Positions 1 to 7,612 of a stretch of DNA of 14,328 nucleotides are shown here, one piece after another (within the stretch, counting starts at the first letter, position 1; each line of letters starts with the position of its first letter). The position numbers were made by a program, and so were the translations under genes. The stretch comes from UMGS1781 sp045650705 (GTDB lineage: Bacteria > Bacillota > Clostridia > TANB77 > CAG-508), in assembly GCA_045650705.1 (NCBI GenBank), contig JAZRRK010000018.1, positions 1-14,328 of the forward strand, read 5' to 3'. Under the pieces are notes generated by a model. The model ran no database searches. It was not told the origin of the DNA and saw only the letters and a program-made list of their open reading frames with translations.

Positions 1-16
1 TGAAAGGATGATAAAT

Positions 17-1153
17 ATGAATGTAGCTGTAATTAATATAAAAGACACTTGGAAATATTTAATTAAAGTTATGTTACTGATATTAATATTATCCGGTCTT
101 ATAAAATATTTATCAAATTCTGGACAAAGTATGAATTCAGAATTTATATCAGACATAAATTCTGAATTCATGATAGAATGCATAAAAAATAATATACCTG
201 TTTTTGAGAATACAGATAGTTTAGAAATAAAAGTGGCAAATGCAACAAGTTTATTAAGTTTGGAAATAGGATTTCTTTCTCCTAACTTAATACAAGAAGA
301 AAAACATAATGTAACTACTCAGGAAAATACTCAAGAAAATAATTTACAGATAACTCAAGAAACTACTTTATCACCAACAATAGAAATTTCTAAAATTGCA
401 GAAACAGAAACCGTATCAGATAGAAATTTTTTAGCAAGTTACACAGATATTTATAATACCACACAAATAGATAATCAAAGTAAATATACATTAACTGAAG
501 AAATGATGAAGCCCGATGTAGAAATAGAAAATAAAAAAGATATTTTGATATATCATACACATACTTGTGAAAGTTATACTCCATGTGAAACCTATAATTA
601 CCAAATGACAGGGAATTATAGAACAACAGATTCAAATTATAATGTTGTAAGAGTCGGAGCAGAGCTAACAACATATTTGAATAAAAAAGGATTTAATGTA
701 ACTCATAATGGCACATATCATGACTATCCATCATATTCAGGTTCTTATGACAGATCTTTACAAACTGCAAAAGATTTATTGGACGGAAAGGATACTAACA
801 TAGTAATAGATCTGCATAGAGATGCTATGGGAAATGGAGATACGTATGGACCAACAATAATGGTTAATGGTCAAAGAGTTGCTCAATTAATGTTTGTAAT
901 AGGCACCGATGGCGGAGGACTTGAACATGTAAATTGGATACAAAACCTAAAAATTGCAATTAAAATACAAGAAACAGCAAACCAGATGTATCCCGGATTA
1001 TTTAGACCAATAATACTTAGAAATTCAAGATATAACCAACACATAGCAAAAGGTGCAAGTATAATTGAAGTTGGGGCAACTGCAAATACACTAGAAGAAT
1101 GTTTACTTAGTATGCAATGCTTAGCTAATGTATTAGAAGAAGTATGTAAATAA
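17..1153 (+). CDS. spoIIP: SpoIIP, sporulation N-acetylmuramoyl-L-alanine amidase
   Basis: SpoIIP is the membrane-anchored amidase that works with SpoIID (and SpoIIM) to remodel septal peptidoglycan and drive engulfment of the forespore. Visible here: a short N-terminus and one hydrophobic segment (about residues 13-32), a Ser/Thr/Asn/Gln-rich linker, then the catalytic domain. Family-typical blocks are HTHTCES at 180-186 (zinc-site region), a DLHRD block near 267-269, RYNQ at 338-341 and IEVGATANT at 350-358, which carries the presumed catalytic glutamate. At 378 residues the length suits the family. The frame also has an ATG at base 8, but the SD-like AAAGG at bases 3-7 abuts it and is correctly spaced for the ATG at 17, so 17 is preferred. 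Two cysteines lie in and just after the HTH block, where many homologues have other residues. Codons 39-52 form a perfect inverted repeat, listed separately. Anything upstream lies outside the window. Confidence 0.95.
   Translation: MNVAVINIKDTWKYLIKVMLLILILSGLIKYLSNSGQSMNSEFISDINSEFMIECIKNNIPVFENTDSLEIKVANATSLLSLEIGFLSPNLIQEEKHNVTTQENTQENNLQITQETTLSPTIEISKIAETETVSDRNFLASYTDIYNTTQIDNQSKYTLTEEMMKPDVEIENKKDILIYHTHTCESYTPCETYNYQMTGNYRTTDSNYNVVRVGAELTTYLNKKGFNVTHNGTYHDYPSYSGSYDRSLQTAKDLLDGKDTNIVIDLHRDAMGNGDTYGPTIMVNGQRVAQLMFVIGTDGGGLEHVNWIQNLKIAIKIQETANQMYPGLFRPIILRNSRYNQHIAKGASIIEVGATANTLEECLLSMQCLANVLEEVCK
131..171. repeat. Perfect 17-bp inverted repeat inside spoIIP
   Basis: ATGAATTCAGAATTTAT at 131-147 is followed, after a 7-base spacer (148-154), by its exact reverse complement at 155-171. 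Both arms are in the spoIIP reading frame and each encodes Asn-Ser-Glu-Phe, so the peptide reads as a small near-palindrome. In the mRNA this would make a 17-bp AU-rich stem about 115 bases after the start codon. It is seen directly; any function is unknown. Confidence 0.9.
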
Positions 1154-1188
1154 TACATTAAAATATAAATTTGTTACAAATATAGTAA

Positions 1189-1207
1189 GGGCGACCATTG
1201 GTCGTCC
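1189..1207. repeat. GC-rich palindromic repeat, copy 1
   Basis: GGGCGACC at 1189-1196 pairs with GGTCGTCC at 1200-1207 around a 3-base ATT loop, giving an 8-bp stem with one G-U pair when transcribed. The same 19-base sequence recurs at 11987-12005 and, with one base changed in the loop, at 7048-7066. It is far richer in GC than the surrounding DNA. It is followed by a short T run (CTTTTC), so it could act as a weak terminator between spoIIP and prmC. The rest of this intergenic stretch (1154-1267) shows nothing further that I can support. Confidence 0.85.
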
Positions 1208-1267
1208 ACTTTTCAAAATAATAACTTGCTAAAATTAACTATATAGATATCATAGAAAGAAGGAAAT

Positions 1268-2146
1268 ATGAGAGTAAAAGAATTATTAGAACAAGCAATA
1301 ACAAAATTAAAAGAAAACGATATAGAAGAAGCAAATAGTAAAGCGAGAAGAATATTAGCATATGTATTAGGAACTTCTAAAGAGTATTTGATATCACATG
1401 ACAATGATGAAATTTTAAAAGAATATGAAATAAAATATAATAAAGCGCTACAAGAATTACTTAATGGAAAACCAATTCAATATATAATAGGAATTCAAGA
1501 ATTTATGGGAATTGAATTTATTGTAAATGAGGATGTGCTTATTCCTCAACCAGATACAGAAATATTAGTAGAAGAAACAATAAAAACAGCAAAAGAATTT
1601 CAGAATCCTCAGATATTGGATTTGTGCACAGGAAGTGGTGCAATTGGAATTACGATTGCAAAAGAGCTACCTAATTCAAGAGTAACGGCATCAGATATAA
1701 GTGAAAAAGCTCTAGAAGTAGCAAAGAAAAATGACAAAGATAATAAAGTAATATTTATACAATCAGATTTATTTAATAATATATATGAAAAGTTTGATAT
1801 TATTGTATCAAATCCTCCATATATAAAAACAGCGGAAATTAATACATTAAGCAAAGAAGTTCAAAATGAACCGATGTTAGCATTAGATGGAGGAGAAGAT
1901 GGATTGAATTTTTACAGAACAATAGTTGAAAATGCACATAATTATTTAAATGCAAACGGATATTTATGTTTAGAAATAGGCGATGACCAGGCAAAAGAAG
2001 TAGCCTCTTTGTTAGAGAAAAACTCAAATTATGTAGAAATAAAACATTACAAAGATTTAGCAGGAAATGATAGAGTTATAACTTGTAAAAAAAATAAAAA
2101 AACATTTAAAATACTTGATTTTTTAGGAAATTTATGGTATAGTTAA
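1268..2146 (+). CDS. prmC: Release factor glutamine methyltransferase PrmC
   Basis: PrmC (HemK) uses S-adenosylmethionine to N5-methylate the glutamine of the GGQ motif in peptide-chain release factors RF1 and RF2. The N-terminal helical substrate-binding domain covers about residues 1-85. The Rossmann methyltransferase domain follows, with the SAM-binding glycine loop DLCTGSGAIG at 118-127 and the diagnostic catalytic NPPY at 182-185. The ATG at 1268 is preceded by a purine-rich SD (AGAAGGA). At 292 residues it is slightly long: the last 15 or so residues, after the final strand around ITCKK, form an extra hydrophobic tail. In many Firmicutes prmC lies beside prfA, but here it lies between spoIIP and the rimP operon and no prfA is in view. 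Its 3' end appears to hold a promoter for the next operon. Confidence 0.95.
   Translation: MRVKELLEQAITKLKENDIEEANSKARRILAYVLGTSKEYLISHDNDEILKEYEIKYNKALQELLNGKPIQYIIGIQEFMGIEFIVNEDVLIPQPDTEILVEETIKTAKEFQNPQILDLCTGSGAIGITIAKELPNSRVTASDISEKALEVAKKNDKDNKVIFIQSDLFNNIYEKFDIIVSNPPYIKTAEINTLSKEVQNEPMLALDGGEDGLNFYRTIVENAHNYLNANGYLCLEIGDDQAKEVASLLEKNSNYVEIKHYKDLAGNDRVITCKKNKKTFKILDFLGNLWYS
2115..2143 (+). promoter_or_regulatory. Candidate sigma-A promoter for the rimP-nusA-infB operon
   Basis: TTGATT (2115-2120) and TATAGT (2138-2143) are separated by 17 bases. They match the -35 consensus at 4 of 6 positions and the -10 at 5 of 6. The site overlaps the last codons of prmC. The predicted start near 2150 would give a leader of about 70 bases that contains the hairpin at 2169-2193 before the rimP SD. 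This is inferred from sequence match only, and AT-rich DNA produces chance matches. Confidence 0.45.
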
Positions 2147-2168
2147 TTAGCAATTAAATAATATTACA

Positions 2169-2193
2169 TAAGAGTGGGCAAAACCCACTCTTA
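2169..2193 (+). terminator. Leader hairpin / weak terminator between prmC and rimP
   Basis: TAAGAGTGGG (2169-2178) and CCCACTCTTA (2184-2193) form a perfect 10-bp stem around a CAAAA loop. The tail is only ACTTTTG, a poor T tract, so termination may be partial. It could end prmC transcripts, or act as an attenuator in the leader of the rimP operon if the promoter at 2115-2143 is real. CTCTT at 2188-2192 could alternatively pair with AGGAG (2207-2211) of the rimP SD; that second fold is much weaker and speculative. Confidence 0.55.
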
Positions 2194-2221
2194 ACTTTTG
2201 AAAATAAGGAGAGAATGTATA

Positions 2222-2677
2222 TTGGCAAAGATTGAAGAAAAAGTTGAAGAGTTAATATCCTCTAAAATAAAATATTTAGGATATGAACTGTATGATGTAG
2301 AATATGTAAAAGAGGCAAAAGACTATTACTTACGTATTTATATCGATAATGAAAAAGGAATAACTCTGGAAGATTGTGAGTTAGTTAGCAATAACATTAC
2401 AGAAATTCTAGATACAGCAGATTATATTAAAGAACAATATTTTCTAGAAGTTTCTTCACCAGGAGTAGAAAGAATATTAAAAAAAGACAAACATTTAAAA
2501 GCTAATGTAGGAAAGGATGTTCAATTAAAATTATTTAAACCATTTAATGGAACTAAGCAGTATATAGGAATACTAAAGGGCTTTAATAATGATGCAATAA
2601 AACTTGAAATAAACAATGAAGATATAGAAATTTCAAGACAAAATATAGCACAAACAAAAACTATTTTTAATTGGTAA
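2222..2677 (+). CDS. rimP: Ribosome maturation factor RimP
   Basis: RimP assists maturation of the 30S subunit by binding S12 and the central pseudoknot region of 16S rRNA. The protein shows the usual two-domain layout: an alpha/beta N-terminal domain with the conserved YFLEVSSPGVER-type block at its end, followed by an SH3-like C-terminal domain. At 151 residues the length is typical. I place the start at TTG 2222, because AAGGAGAG at 2206-2213 is ideally spaced for it. The longer in-frame TTG at 2198 lies upstream of that SD and has none of its own. An out-of-frame ATG at 2215 would encode only six residues and sits too close to the SD. It is the first gene of the translation/RNA operon, 14 bases before nusA. 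Confidence 0.93.
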   Translation: MAKIEEKVEELISSKIKYLGYELYDVEYVKEAKDYYLRIYIDNEKGITLEDCELVSNNITEILDTADYIKEQYFLEVSSPGVERILKKDKHLKANVGKDVQLKLFKPFNGTKQYIGILKGFNNDAIKLEINNEDIEISRQNIAQTKTIFNW

Positions 2678-2691
2678 TAAGGAGGAAAAAA

Positions 2692-3798
2692 ATGAAAACT
2701 AGTCAAAACAAAGAATTGATAATGGCAATTGAAGAATTAGAAAAGGAAAGAGGTATTAACAAAGATTATTTATTAGAATCATTAGAAGTGGCTCTTACAT
2801 CTGCATATAAGAAAAACTTTGATTCAGCAGATAATGTTAAAATTGAAATGGATTCTCAAACAGGAGAAATCCACATATATGCACAAAAAGAAGTAGTAGA
2901 AGTAGTAGAAGATAGTAAACTACAAATATCATTATCTGATGCAAAACAAATAGAAAAGAAAGCTGAAGTTGGTGACATATTAAATATAGAAACAAAGCCA
3001 AAAGATTTTGGAAGGATTGCAGCTCAAGCAGCAAAACAACATATAATACAAAAAGTTAGAGAAGCAGAAAGAACAATGATTTTTGAAGAATATAATGATA
3101 GAAAAGGGGAAATTGTAACAGGAATAGTACAAAAAGCAGATAAAGGAACTGTTATTTTAGACTTGGGTAAATTAGAAGGTATAATGCCTCTTAAAGAACA
3201 AATTCCAACTGAAACTTATAAAGTAAACGATAAAGTTAAAGCATATGTTTTAAATGTTGAAAAAGGAATAAAGGGCGTTCCACAAGTATTAGTTACAAGA
3301 AGTCATCCAGATGTTATTAAAAAATTATTTGAATTAGAAATACCTGAAATATATGAAGGATTAATAGAAGTTAAAGCTGTTTCAAGAGACCCTGGTCATA
3401 GAAGTAAAGTTGCAGTTTACTCAAAAAATCCGGATATTGATCCAGTAGGTTCATGTGTAGGTTCTAAAGGAATAAGAATTCAAAACATAATAAATGAAAT
3501 GAATGGAGAAAAAATCGACGTAATTGAATGGAGTGAAGATCCTGCTACATTTATATGTGCTGCATTATTACCATCACATGTAATGGCAATAGATATAAAA
3601 GAAGAAGAAAAATTTGCTCAAGTTATAGTACCAGATGAGGAATTATCATTAGCAATTGGTAAAGGTGGTCAAAATGCTCGTTTAGCTGTAAAACTTACAA
3701 ACTGGAAAATAGATATAAAAAGCGAAACACAATATAGAGAATTAATTGCATATGAGCAAAATAAAGAGCAAGATAAAGAAGAGGGAAATGATGAGTAA
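2692..3798 (+). CDS. nusA: Transcription termination/antitermination factor NusA
   Basis: NusA binds RNA polymerase and nascent RNA and modulates pausing, intrinsic termination and antitermination. Domain order is complete: the N-terminal polymerase-binding domain (about 1-130), an S1 domain (about 135-200, with GEIVTGIVQ and ILDLGKLEGIMP), then two KH domains with GSKG at 257-260 and GKGG at 323-326. The length of 368 residues fits the short Firmicutes form without the acidic C-terminal repeats of E. coli. The tail is a short charged Lys/Glu stretch. The SD AAGGAGG at 2679-2685 places the start at ATG 2692; the frame extends upstream to 2671 only by reading through that SD. The stop codon shares one base with the ylxR start (TAATG), which implies translational coupling. 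Confidence 0.97.
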   Translation: MKTSQNKELIMAIEELEKERGINKDYLLESLEVALTSAYKKNFDSADNVKIEMDSQTGEIHIYAQKEVVEVVEDSKLQISLSDAKQIEKKAEVGDILNIETKPKDFGRIAAQAAKQHIIQKVREAERTMIFEEYNDRKGEIVTGIVQKADKGTVILDLGKLEGIMPLKEQIPTETYKVNDKVKAYVLNVEKGIKGVPQVLVTRSHPDVIKKLFELEIPEIYEGLIEVKAVSRDPGHRSKVAVYSKNPDIDPVGSCVGSKGIRIQNIINEMNGEKIDVIEWSEDPATFICAALLPSHVMAIDIKEEEKFAQVIVPDEELSLAIGKGGQNARLAVKLTNWKIDIKSETQYRELIAYEQNKEQDKEEGNDE

Positions 3799-4082
3799 TG
3801 AAAAAAGCTTTTCAAAGAACCTGTACGGGATGTAATGCAAAGAAAGATAAATATGAATTAATTAGAATAGTTAAAACTAAAGAGAATAAAGTTTTGATTG
3901 ATGTAAAAGGTAATCTAAATGGACGAGGAGCATATATATGTAACAACATAGGATGTCTAGATAAAGCAATTAAAACAAATAAAATATTTAAAACATTAAA
4001 AATAAATGCAGATAAAAAAATTTATGAAGATATAAGGGGTGTAATTCTTGGGAAAGAAAATAAAACAACTGAACTACTTTAA
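3798..4082 (+). CDS. rnpM: YlxR / RnpM family protein (DUF448)
   Basis: This is a small basic nucleic-acid-binding protein of the YlxR family. The Bacillus subtilis member, renamed RnpM, binds the RNA of RNase P and modulates its activity. At 94 residues it shows the family signature: RTCTGC near the N-terminus (Cys9 and Cys12), ELIRIV, and NGRGAYIC at 41-48. Two further cysteines (48 and 53) mean a metal site is possible. It starts at ATG 3798, overlapping the nusA stop by one base; the nearest SD is GAGGG at 3781-3785, so coupling to nusA translation is likely. The L7Ae-like gene ylxQ, which often follows, is absent: only 26 bases separate this stop from the infB start. Confidence 0.93.
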   Translation: MKKAFQRTCTGCNAKKDKYELIRIVKTKENKVLIDVKGNLNGRGAYICNNIGCLDKAIKTNKIFKTLKINADKKIYEDIRGVILGKENKTTELL

Positions 4083-4108
4083 TAAGAATATTATAGGAGG
4101 TGATATTA

Positions 4109-7015
4109 TTGGGAAATAAAATAAAAATTCATGAAATATCAAAAAAAATAGGAGTGTCAAGTAAAGATATAATAGAGAGGGCAAAAAAACTTGGAATAGA
4201 AGTAACATCTCATTTAAGTGGGGTAGAAGAAGAAGAAGCTAAGAGAATAGAAGAAAGTTATACTAATACTAAATCTAATAATGAGAAAAATAAAAAAGTA
4301 AAAGAAAATAAGGTAAAAGATGAACCAGTAATAATTAGAAGACAAGTAATTGTTGATGAGAATGTAACAGAAAATAAAAAAGTTAAAAAACAAGAAAATC
4401 CAATAAATAAAGAAGCTGGATTTATTGAGCGTGGAAAAAATAAAGATTATAATATTGTATACAGAAATAAACCAGCAAAACCTCTCACAGTAAGCGAATT
4501 ATTTGGTAAAAAAGAAGAACCTAAAAAAGTTGAAGAACCAAAAGAAAAAGTTGAAGAGCAAATTGTAAATACTAACAAAGAAGTATCTGAAGTAAAAGTA
4601 GAAGTAAAAACCCAAGAACCAACAGAGAATGTTAGAGAAGGATATAACCCAAATAGAAACTTCAATAATTATAATAGAAACAATAACAGTAACTATAATA
4701 ATCAAAACAGAAATTTTAACAATAATCAGAAAAAACCATTTAATAGAAATTTTAATCAAAATGGTAATAATAAAGATTATAACAACAATAGAAATAATTA
4801 TAATGCTAACAGAAATGGATATAATAACTTTAATAAAGATAGGCAACAAGGAAATAATAATAGACCTTTTAACAATAATAGAAATAATAGTGGCAACTAC
4901 AATAATTACAATAGAGCCAATAGAAGCTTAGACGAAAGAGGAATAGAAAAAAATATTAAAAATATAATGTCTGCAGATGTTGGTGAAAAAGAAAATGTTA
5001 GAGAATATGCTAATAAAGCAATAGATAAACAAAAAAATAATAATAAATATGATGAAAATAGAAATACAAAAAAGAATAAAAGTAGAAAAAATAACTATGA
5101 TGAAATTAGTAGCCATAAACTAAAAGACTTAAAACAAGAAAGAGGACTTTCTAATATGTTTTCAGAAGGTTCAATGTTAGATTATTATGATTTAACAACA
5201 GCAAGAGGAAAGAAAAACAAGAAGAAAAATGTAAACCAAGAAGAAAGAACTAAACAAAAAATATTCCAATTAACCGAAATAACTATACCTGAATCAATAA
5301 CAGTAAAAGATTTAAGTACAGAGTTAAAGAAAACTAGTAGTGAAATTATTAAAAAGCTATTTGGATTTGGAATTATGGCAACAATCAATAATGAAATTGA
5401 TTTTGACACAGCATTTTTGATAGCTCAAGAATTTGGAGTAACAGCTATTAAAAAAGATGTTGTAACAGATGAAGATATATTATTTGATGATAGCGAAGAT
5501 AGTCCAGAAGATTTAGTTGCAAGACCACCAGTAATAGTAGTTATGGGACACGTTGACCATGGTAAAACATCTCTATTAGATGCTGTAAGATCAACAAATG
5601 TGATTGAAGGAGAAGCAGGAGGAATTACACAACATATAGGTGCATACAAAGTAAAAATAAATGATAGAGAAATAACATTCTTAGATACTCCAGGACACGA
5701 AGCATTTACATCAATGCGTGCAAGAGGAGCTCAAATAACAGATATAGCAATACTTGTAGTAGCTGCAAATGATGGTGTAATGCCACAAACAATAGAAGCA
5801 ATAAATCATGCAAAAGCAGCAGGTATTCCAATTATAGTTGCAATAAACAAAATAGATGTTGAAGGTGCAAATATAGATAGAGTAAAACAAGAGTTAATGG
5901 AATATGAATTAGTGCCAGAAGAATGGGGAGGAGACACAATATTTGTTCCTATCTCAGCAAAGAAAAAACAAAACATAGATACATTATTAGAAATGGTACT
6001 ATTAGTAGCTGATATGAAAGAATTAAAAGCAAATCCTAAAAAACAAGCAAAAGGTGTTGTAATAGAAGCAAAACTTGATAAATCAAAAGGTGCTGTTGCG
6101 ACAATGCTTGTACAACGTGGTACTTTAGATGTAGGAGATACAATCTTAGTAGGTTCTACAATAGGTAGAATAAGAACAATGACAGATGAAAAAGGTAAAA
6201 AATTAAAGAAAGCCGGACCATCTACACCAGTTGAAATAACAGGATTTACAGAAGTTCCAGAAGCAGGAGAAACATTCTACGAAGTAAAAGATGAAAAAAC
6301 TGCAAAACACTTGATGGAAAAGAGAAAACGTCAAGAAAGAGAAAAAGCATTAAATGCAACAAACAGAGTAACATTAGATGACTTATTCAACCAAATCGCA
6401 AAAGGAAACTTAAAACAATTAAACTTAATAGTAAAAGCAGATGTACAAGGTTCAGTAGAAGCAGTAAAACAATCATTAGAAAAATTATCTAATGACGAAG
6501 TAAAAGTAAAAGTAATACATGCAAACGTTGGTGCTGTAACAGAATCAGACGTTACACTTGCAAAAGTTTCAAATGCTATAATAATTGCATTTAATGTAAG
6601 ACCAGAACCAATTGCAAAAGACATGGCAGAAAAAGACCAAGTAGAAATAAAACTATACTCTGTAATATACAATGCAATAGAAGATGTAGAAGCAGCAATG
6701 AAAGGAATGCTAGACCCTGTATACAAAGAAGTTGTAATAGGAAATGCAGAAGTAAGACAAACATTTAAAATATCAAATGTCGGAACAATTGCAGGATGCT
6801 ATGTAACAAATGGAAAAGTAGCAAGAAATGCTGGAGTAAGAGTATTAAGAAATAATGTTGTAATACATGATGGAAAATTAATTTCATTAAAGAGAATGAA
6901 AGACGACGCTAAAGAAGTAGCAGCAGGATATGAATGTGGAATTCAATTAGAAAACTACAACGATATACAAGAAGGCGACATTATAGAGGCTTTCATTATG
7001 GAACAAATTAAGTAA
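4109..7015 (+). CDS. infB: Translation initiation factor IF-2
   Basis: IF2 is the GTPase that recruits formyl-Met-tRNA to the 30S subunit and promotes 50S joining. Domains seen: an N-terminal IF2_N module (about 1-50), a long charged linker, a strikingly Asn-rich stretch at 178-273 (47 of 96 residues are Asn), a second IF2_N-like module near 390-450, then the G domain with GHVDHGKT at 480-487, DTPGHEAF and NKID, followed by the beta-barrel and C1/C2 domains. At 968 residues it is longer than many Firmicutes IF2 proteins because of the linker. The start is TTG 4109, with the very strong SD AGGAGGTGAT at 4095-4104. An upstream in-frame GTG at 4100 lies inside that SD and is rejected. Confidence 0.97.
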   Translation: MGNKIKIHEISKKIGVSSKDIIERAKKLGIEVTSHLSGVEEEEAKRIEESYTNTKSNNEKNKKVKENKVKDEPVIIRRQVIVDENVTENKKVKKQENPINKEAGFIERGKNKDYNIVYRNKPAKPLTVSELFGKKEEPKKVEEPKEKVEEQIVNTNKEVSEVKVEVKTQEPTENVREGYNPNRNFNNYNRNNNSNYNNQNRNFNNNQKKPFNRNFNQNGNNKDYNNNRNNYNANRNGYNNFNKDRQQGNNNRPFNNNRNNSGNYNNYNRANRSLDERGIEKNIKNIMSADVGEKENVREYANKAIDKQKNNNKYDENRNTKKNKSRKNNYDEISSHKLKDLKQERGLSNMFSEGSMLDYYDLTTARGKKNKKKNVNQEERTKQKIFQLTEITIPESITVKDLSTELKKTSSEIIKKLFGFGIMATINNEIDFDTAFLIAQEFGVTAIKKDVVTDEDILFDDSEDSPEDLVARPPVIVVMGHVDHGKTSLLDAVRSTNVIEGEAGGITQHIGAYKVKINDREITFLDTPGHEAFTSMRARGAQITDIAILVVAANDGVMPQTIEAINHAKAAGIPIIVAINKIDVEGANIDRVKQELMEYELVPEEWGGDTIFVPISAKKKQNIDTLLEMVLLVADMKELKANPKKQAKGVVIEAKLDKSKGAVATMLVQRGTLDVGDTILVGSTIGRIRTMTDEKGKKLKKAGPSTPVEITGFTEVPEAGETFYEVKDEKTAKHLMEKRKRQEREKALNATNRVTLDDLFNQIAKGNLKQLNLIVKADVQGSVEAVKQSLEKLSNDEVKVKVIHANVGAVTESDVTLAKVSNAIIIAFNVRPEPIAKDMAEKDQVEIKLYSVIYNAIEDVEAAMKGMLDPVYKEVVIGNAEVRQTFKISNVGTIAGCYVTNGKVARNAGVRVLRNNVVIHDGKLISLKRMKDDAKEVAAGYECGIQLENYNDIQEGDIIEAFIMEQIK

Positions 7016-7047
7016 AAACGAATGAAATAGGAAAATAAAAAATGTAG

Positions 7048-7066
7048 GGGCGACCATCGGTCGTCC
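7048..7066. repeat. GC-rich palindromic repeat, copy 2
   Basis: GGGCGACC (7048-7055), loop ATC, GGTCGTCC (7059-7066). It is identical to the copies at 1189 and 11987 except for the last loop base. The preceding TGTAG and the following G are shared with copy 3, so the conserved unit is a little longer than the hairpin (about 7043-7067). It lies in the 157-base gap between infB and rbfA, where the operon transcript would carry it. A 10-bp DNA palindrome, TCTTCGAAGA, follows at 7069-7078. Confidence 0.85.
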
Positions 7067-7084
7067 GTTCTTCGAAGAGCTTAC

Positions 7085-7139
7085 AAGAAAGCCCCTTTAA
7101 CAAGGGGGCTGTCACCGATAGGTGACTGGGGGGGTTCTT
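7085..7139. repeat. Compound GC-rich palindromic repeat element in the infB-rbfA gap
   Basis: AAGAA (7085-7089) and CCCC (7092-7095) can pair with GGGG (7131-7134) and TTCTT (7135-7139), closing an element that contains two inner hairpins. The first uses AGCCCCTT and AAGGGGGCT (7090-7110, one bulged G). The second is GTCACC-GATA-GGTGAC (7111-7126). The CCCC tract can join either the outer stem or the first hairpin, so the folds are alternatives. From memory it resembles a type of short dispersed intergenic repeat common in gut Clostridia. It is non-coding: an open frame reaching upstream from rbfA through it has no SD. Confidence 0.8.
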
Positions 7140-7172
7140 CAATATTTTATAAAATTCAATTTAGGAGGAATA

Positions 7173-7544
7173 ATGCAAAAACAAAATAATTCTAACCGTA
7201 TGGCTAGAGTAAATGAAGAATTAAAACGAGAGTTAAGTAATATAATTAATTATGAAGTAAAAAACTCAAATGTTACAGGGATGATTAGTATTACCAAAGT
7301 AAAAACATCTCCTGACTTAAAATATGCAAGAATAAGTGTAAGTATATTAAATTCAAAGAATATAAAACAAACATTAGCAGGCTTAAAAGCCGCTTCTGGA
7401 TTTATGAGAAGTAGAATAGCAGAAAAGATGAATTTAAGAGTAACACCAGAACTTGTATTTGAGTTAGACGAAAGCTTATTATATGGAGAAAAAATAGACT
7501 CTATATTAGAAAAGATAATGAAAGATATAAAACCAGAAGAATAA
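7173..7544 (+). CDS. rbfA: Ribosome-binding factor A
   Basis: RbfA is a cold-shock-associated KH-fold protein that binds the 30S subunit near helix 1 of 16S rRNA and helps late 30S maturation. The 123-residue protein has the expected alpha-beta order and the interrupted KH signature, an Ala-Ala-Ser-Gly kink followed by FMRSRIAEKM and LRVTPELVFELDESL. The start is ATG 7173 with SD AGGAGG at 7163-7168; the frame is open upstream to 7122 only because it runs through the repeat element. It is separated from infB by 157 bases with two palindromic repeats, which is unusual within this operon. A 68-base gap with no clear promoter separates it from nrnA. Confidence 0.95.
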   Translation: MQKQNNSNRMARVNEELKRELSNIINYEVKNSNVTGMISITKVKTSPDLKYARISVSILNSKNIKQTLAGLKAASGFMRSRIAEKMNLRVTPELVFELDESLLYGEKIDSILEKIMKDIKPEE

Positions 7545-7612
7545 GTTTTTAGGTTTTACTTCTAAAATTTTCTAAAGAAAAGCCAGAGTATTGGCAGAAA
7601 AGAGAGGTAATA

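Noticed and set aside
1226..1253. TTGCTA and TATCAT with a 16-base spacer before prmC
   Set aside because: A start at this promoter would fall on or after the prmC SD, leaving no usable leader; probably a chance match in AT-rich DNA.
2215..2235. Six-codon ATG frame overlapping the rimP start
   Set aside because: It is only about three bases from the SD and encodes MYIGKD; no reason to think it is made.
4499..4849. Open antisense frame opposite infB rich in Ile, Phe and Val
   Set aside because: It is the complement of the Asn/Lys-rich linker codons, has no SD, and overlaps an unmistakable gene.
4629..4931. Open + frame inside infB rich in Ile and Thr
   Set aside because: It is a frame-shifted reading of the AAT-rich linker with no independent start signal.
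7122..7172. Longer GTG-started form of RbfA
   Set aside because: The extension is read through the repeat element, has no SD, and is not family-like; the SD at 7163 supports ATG 7173.
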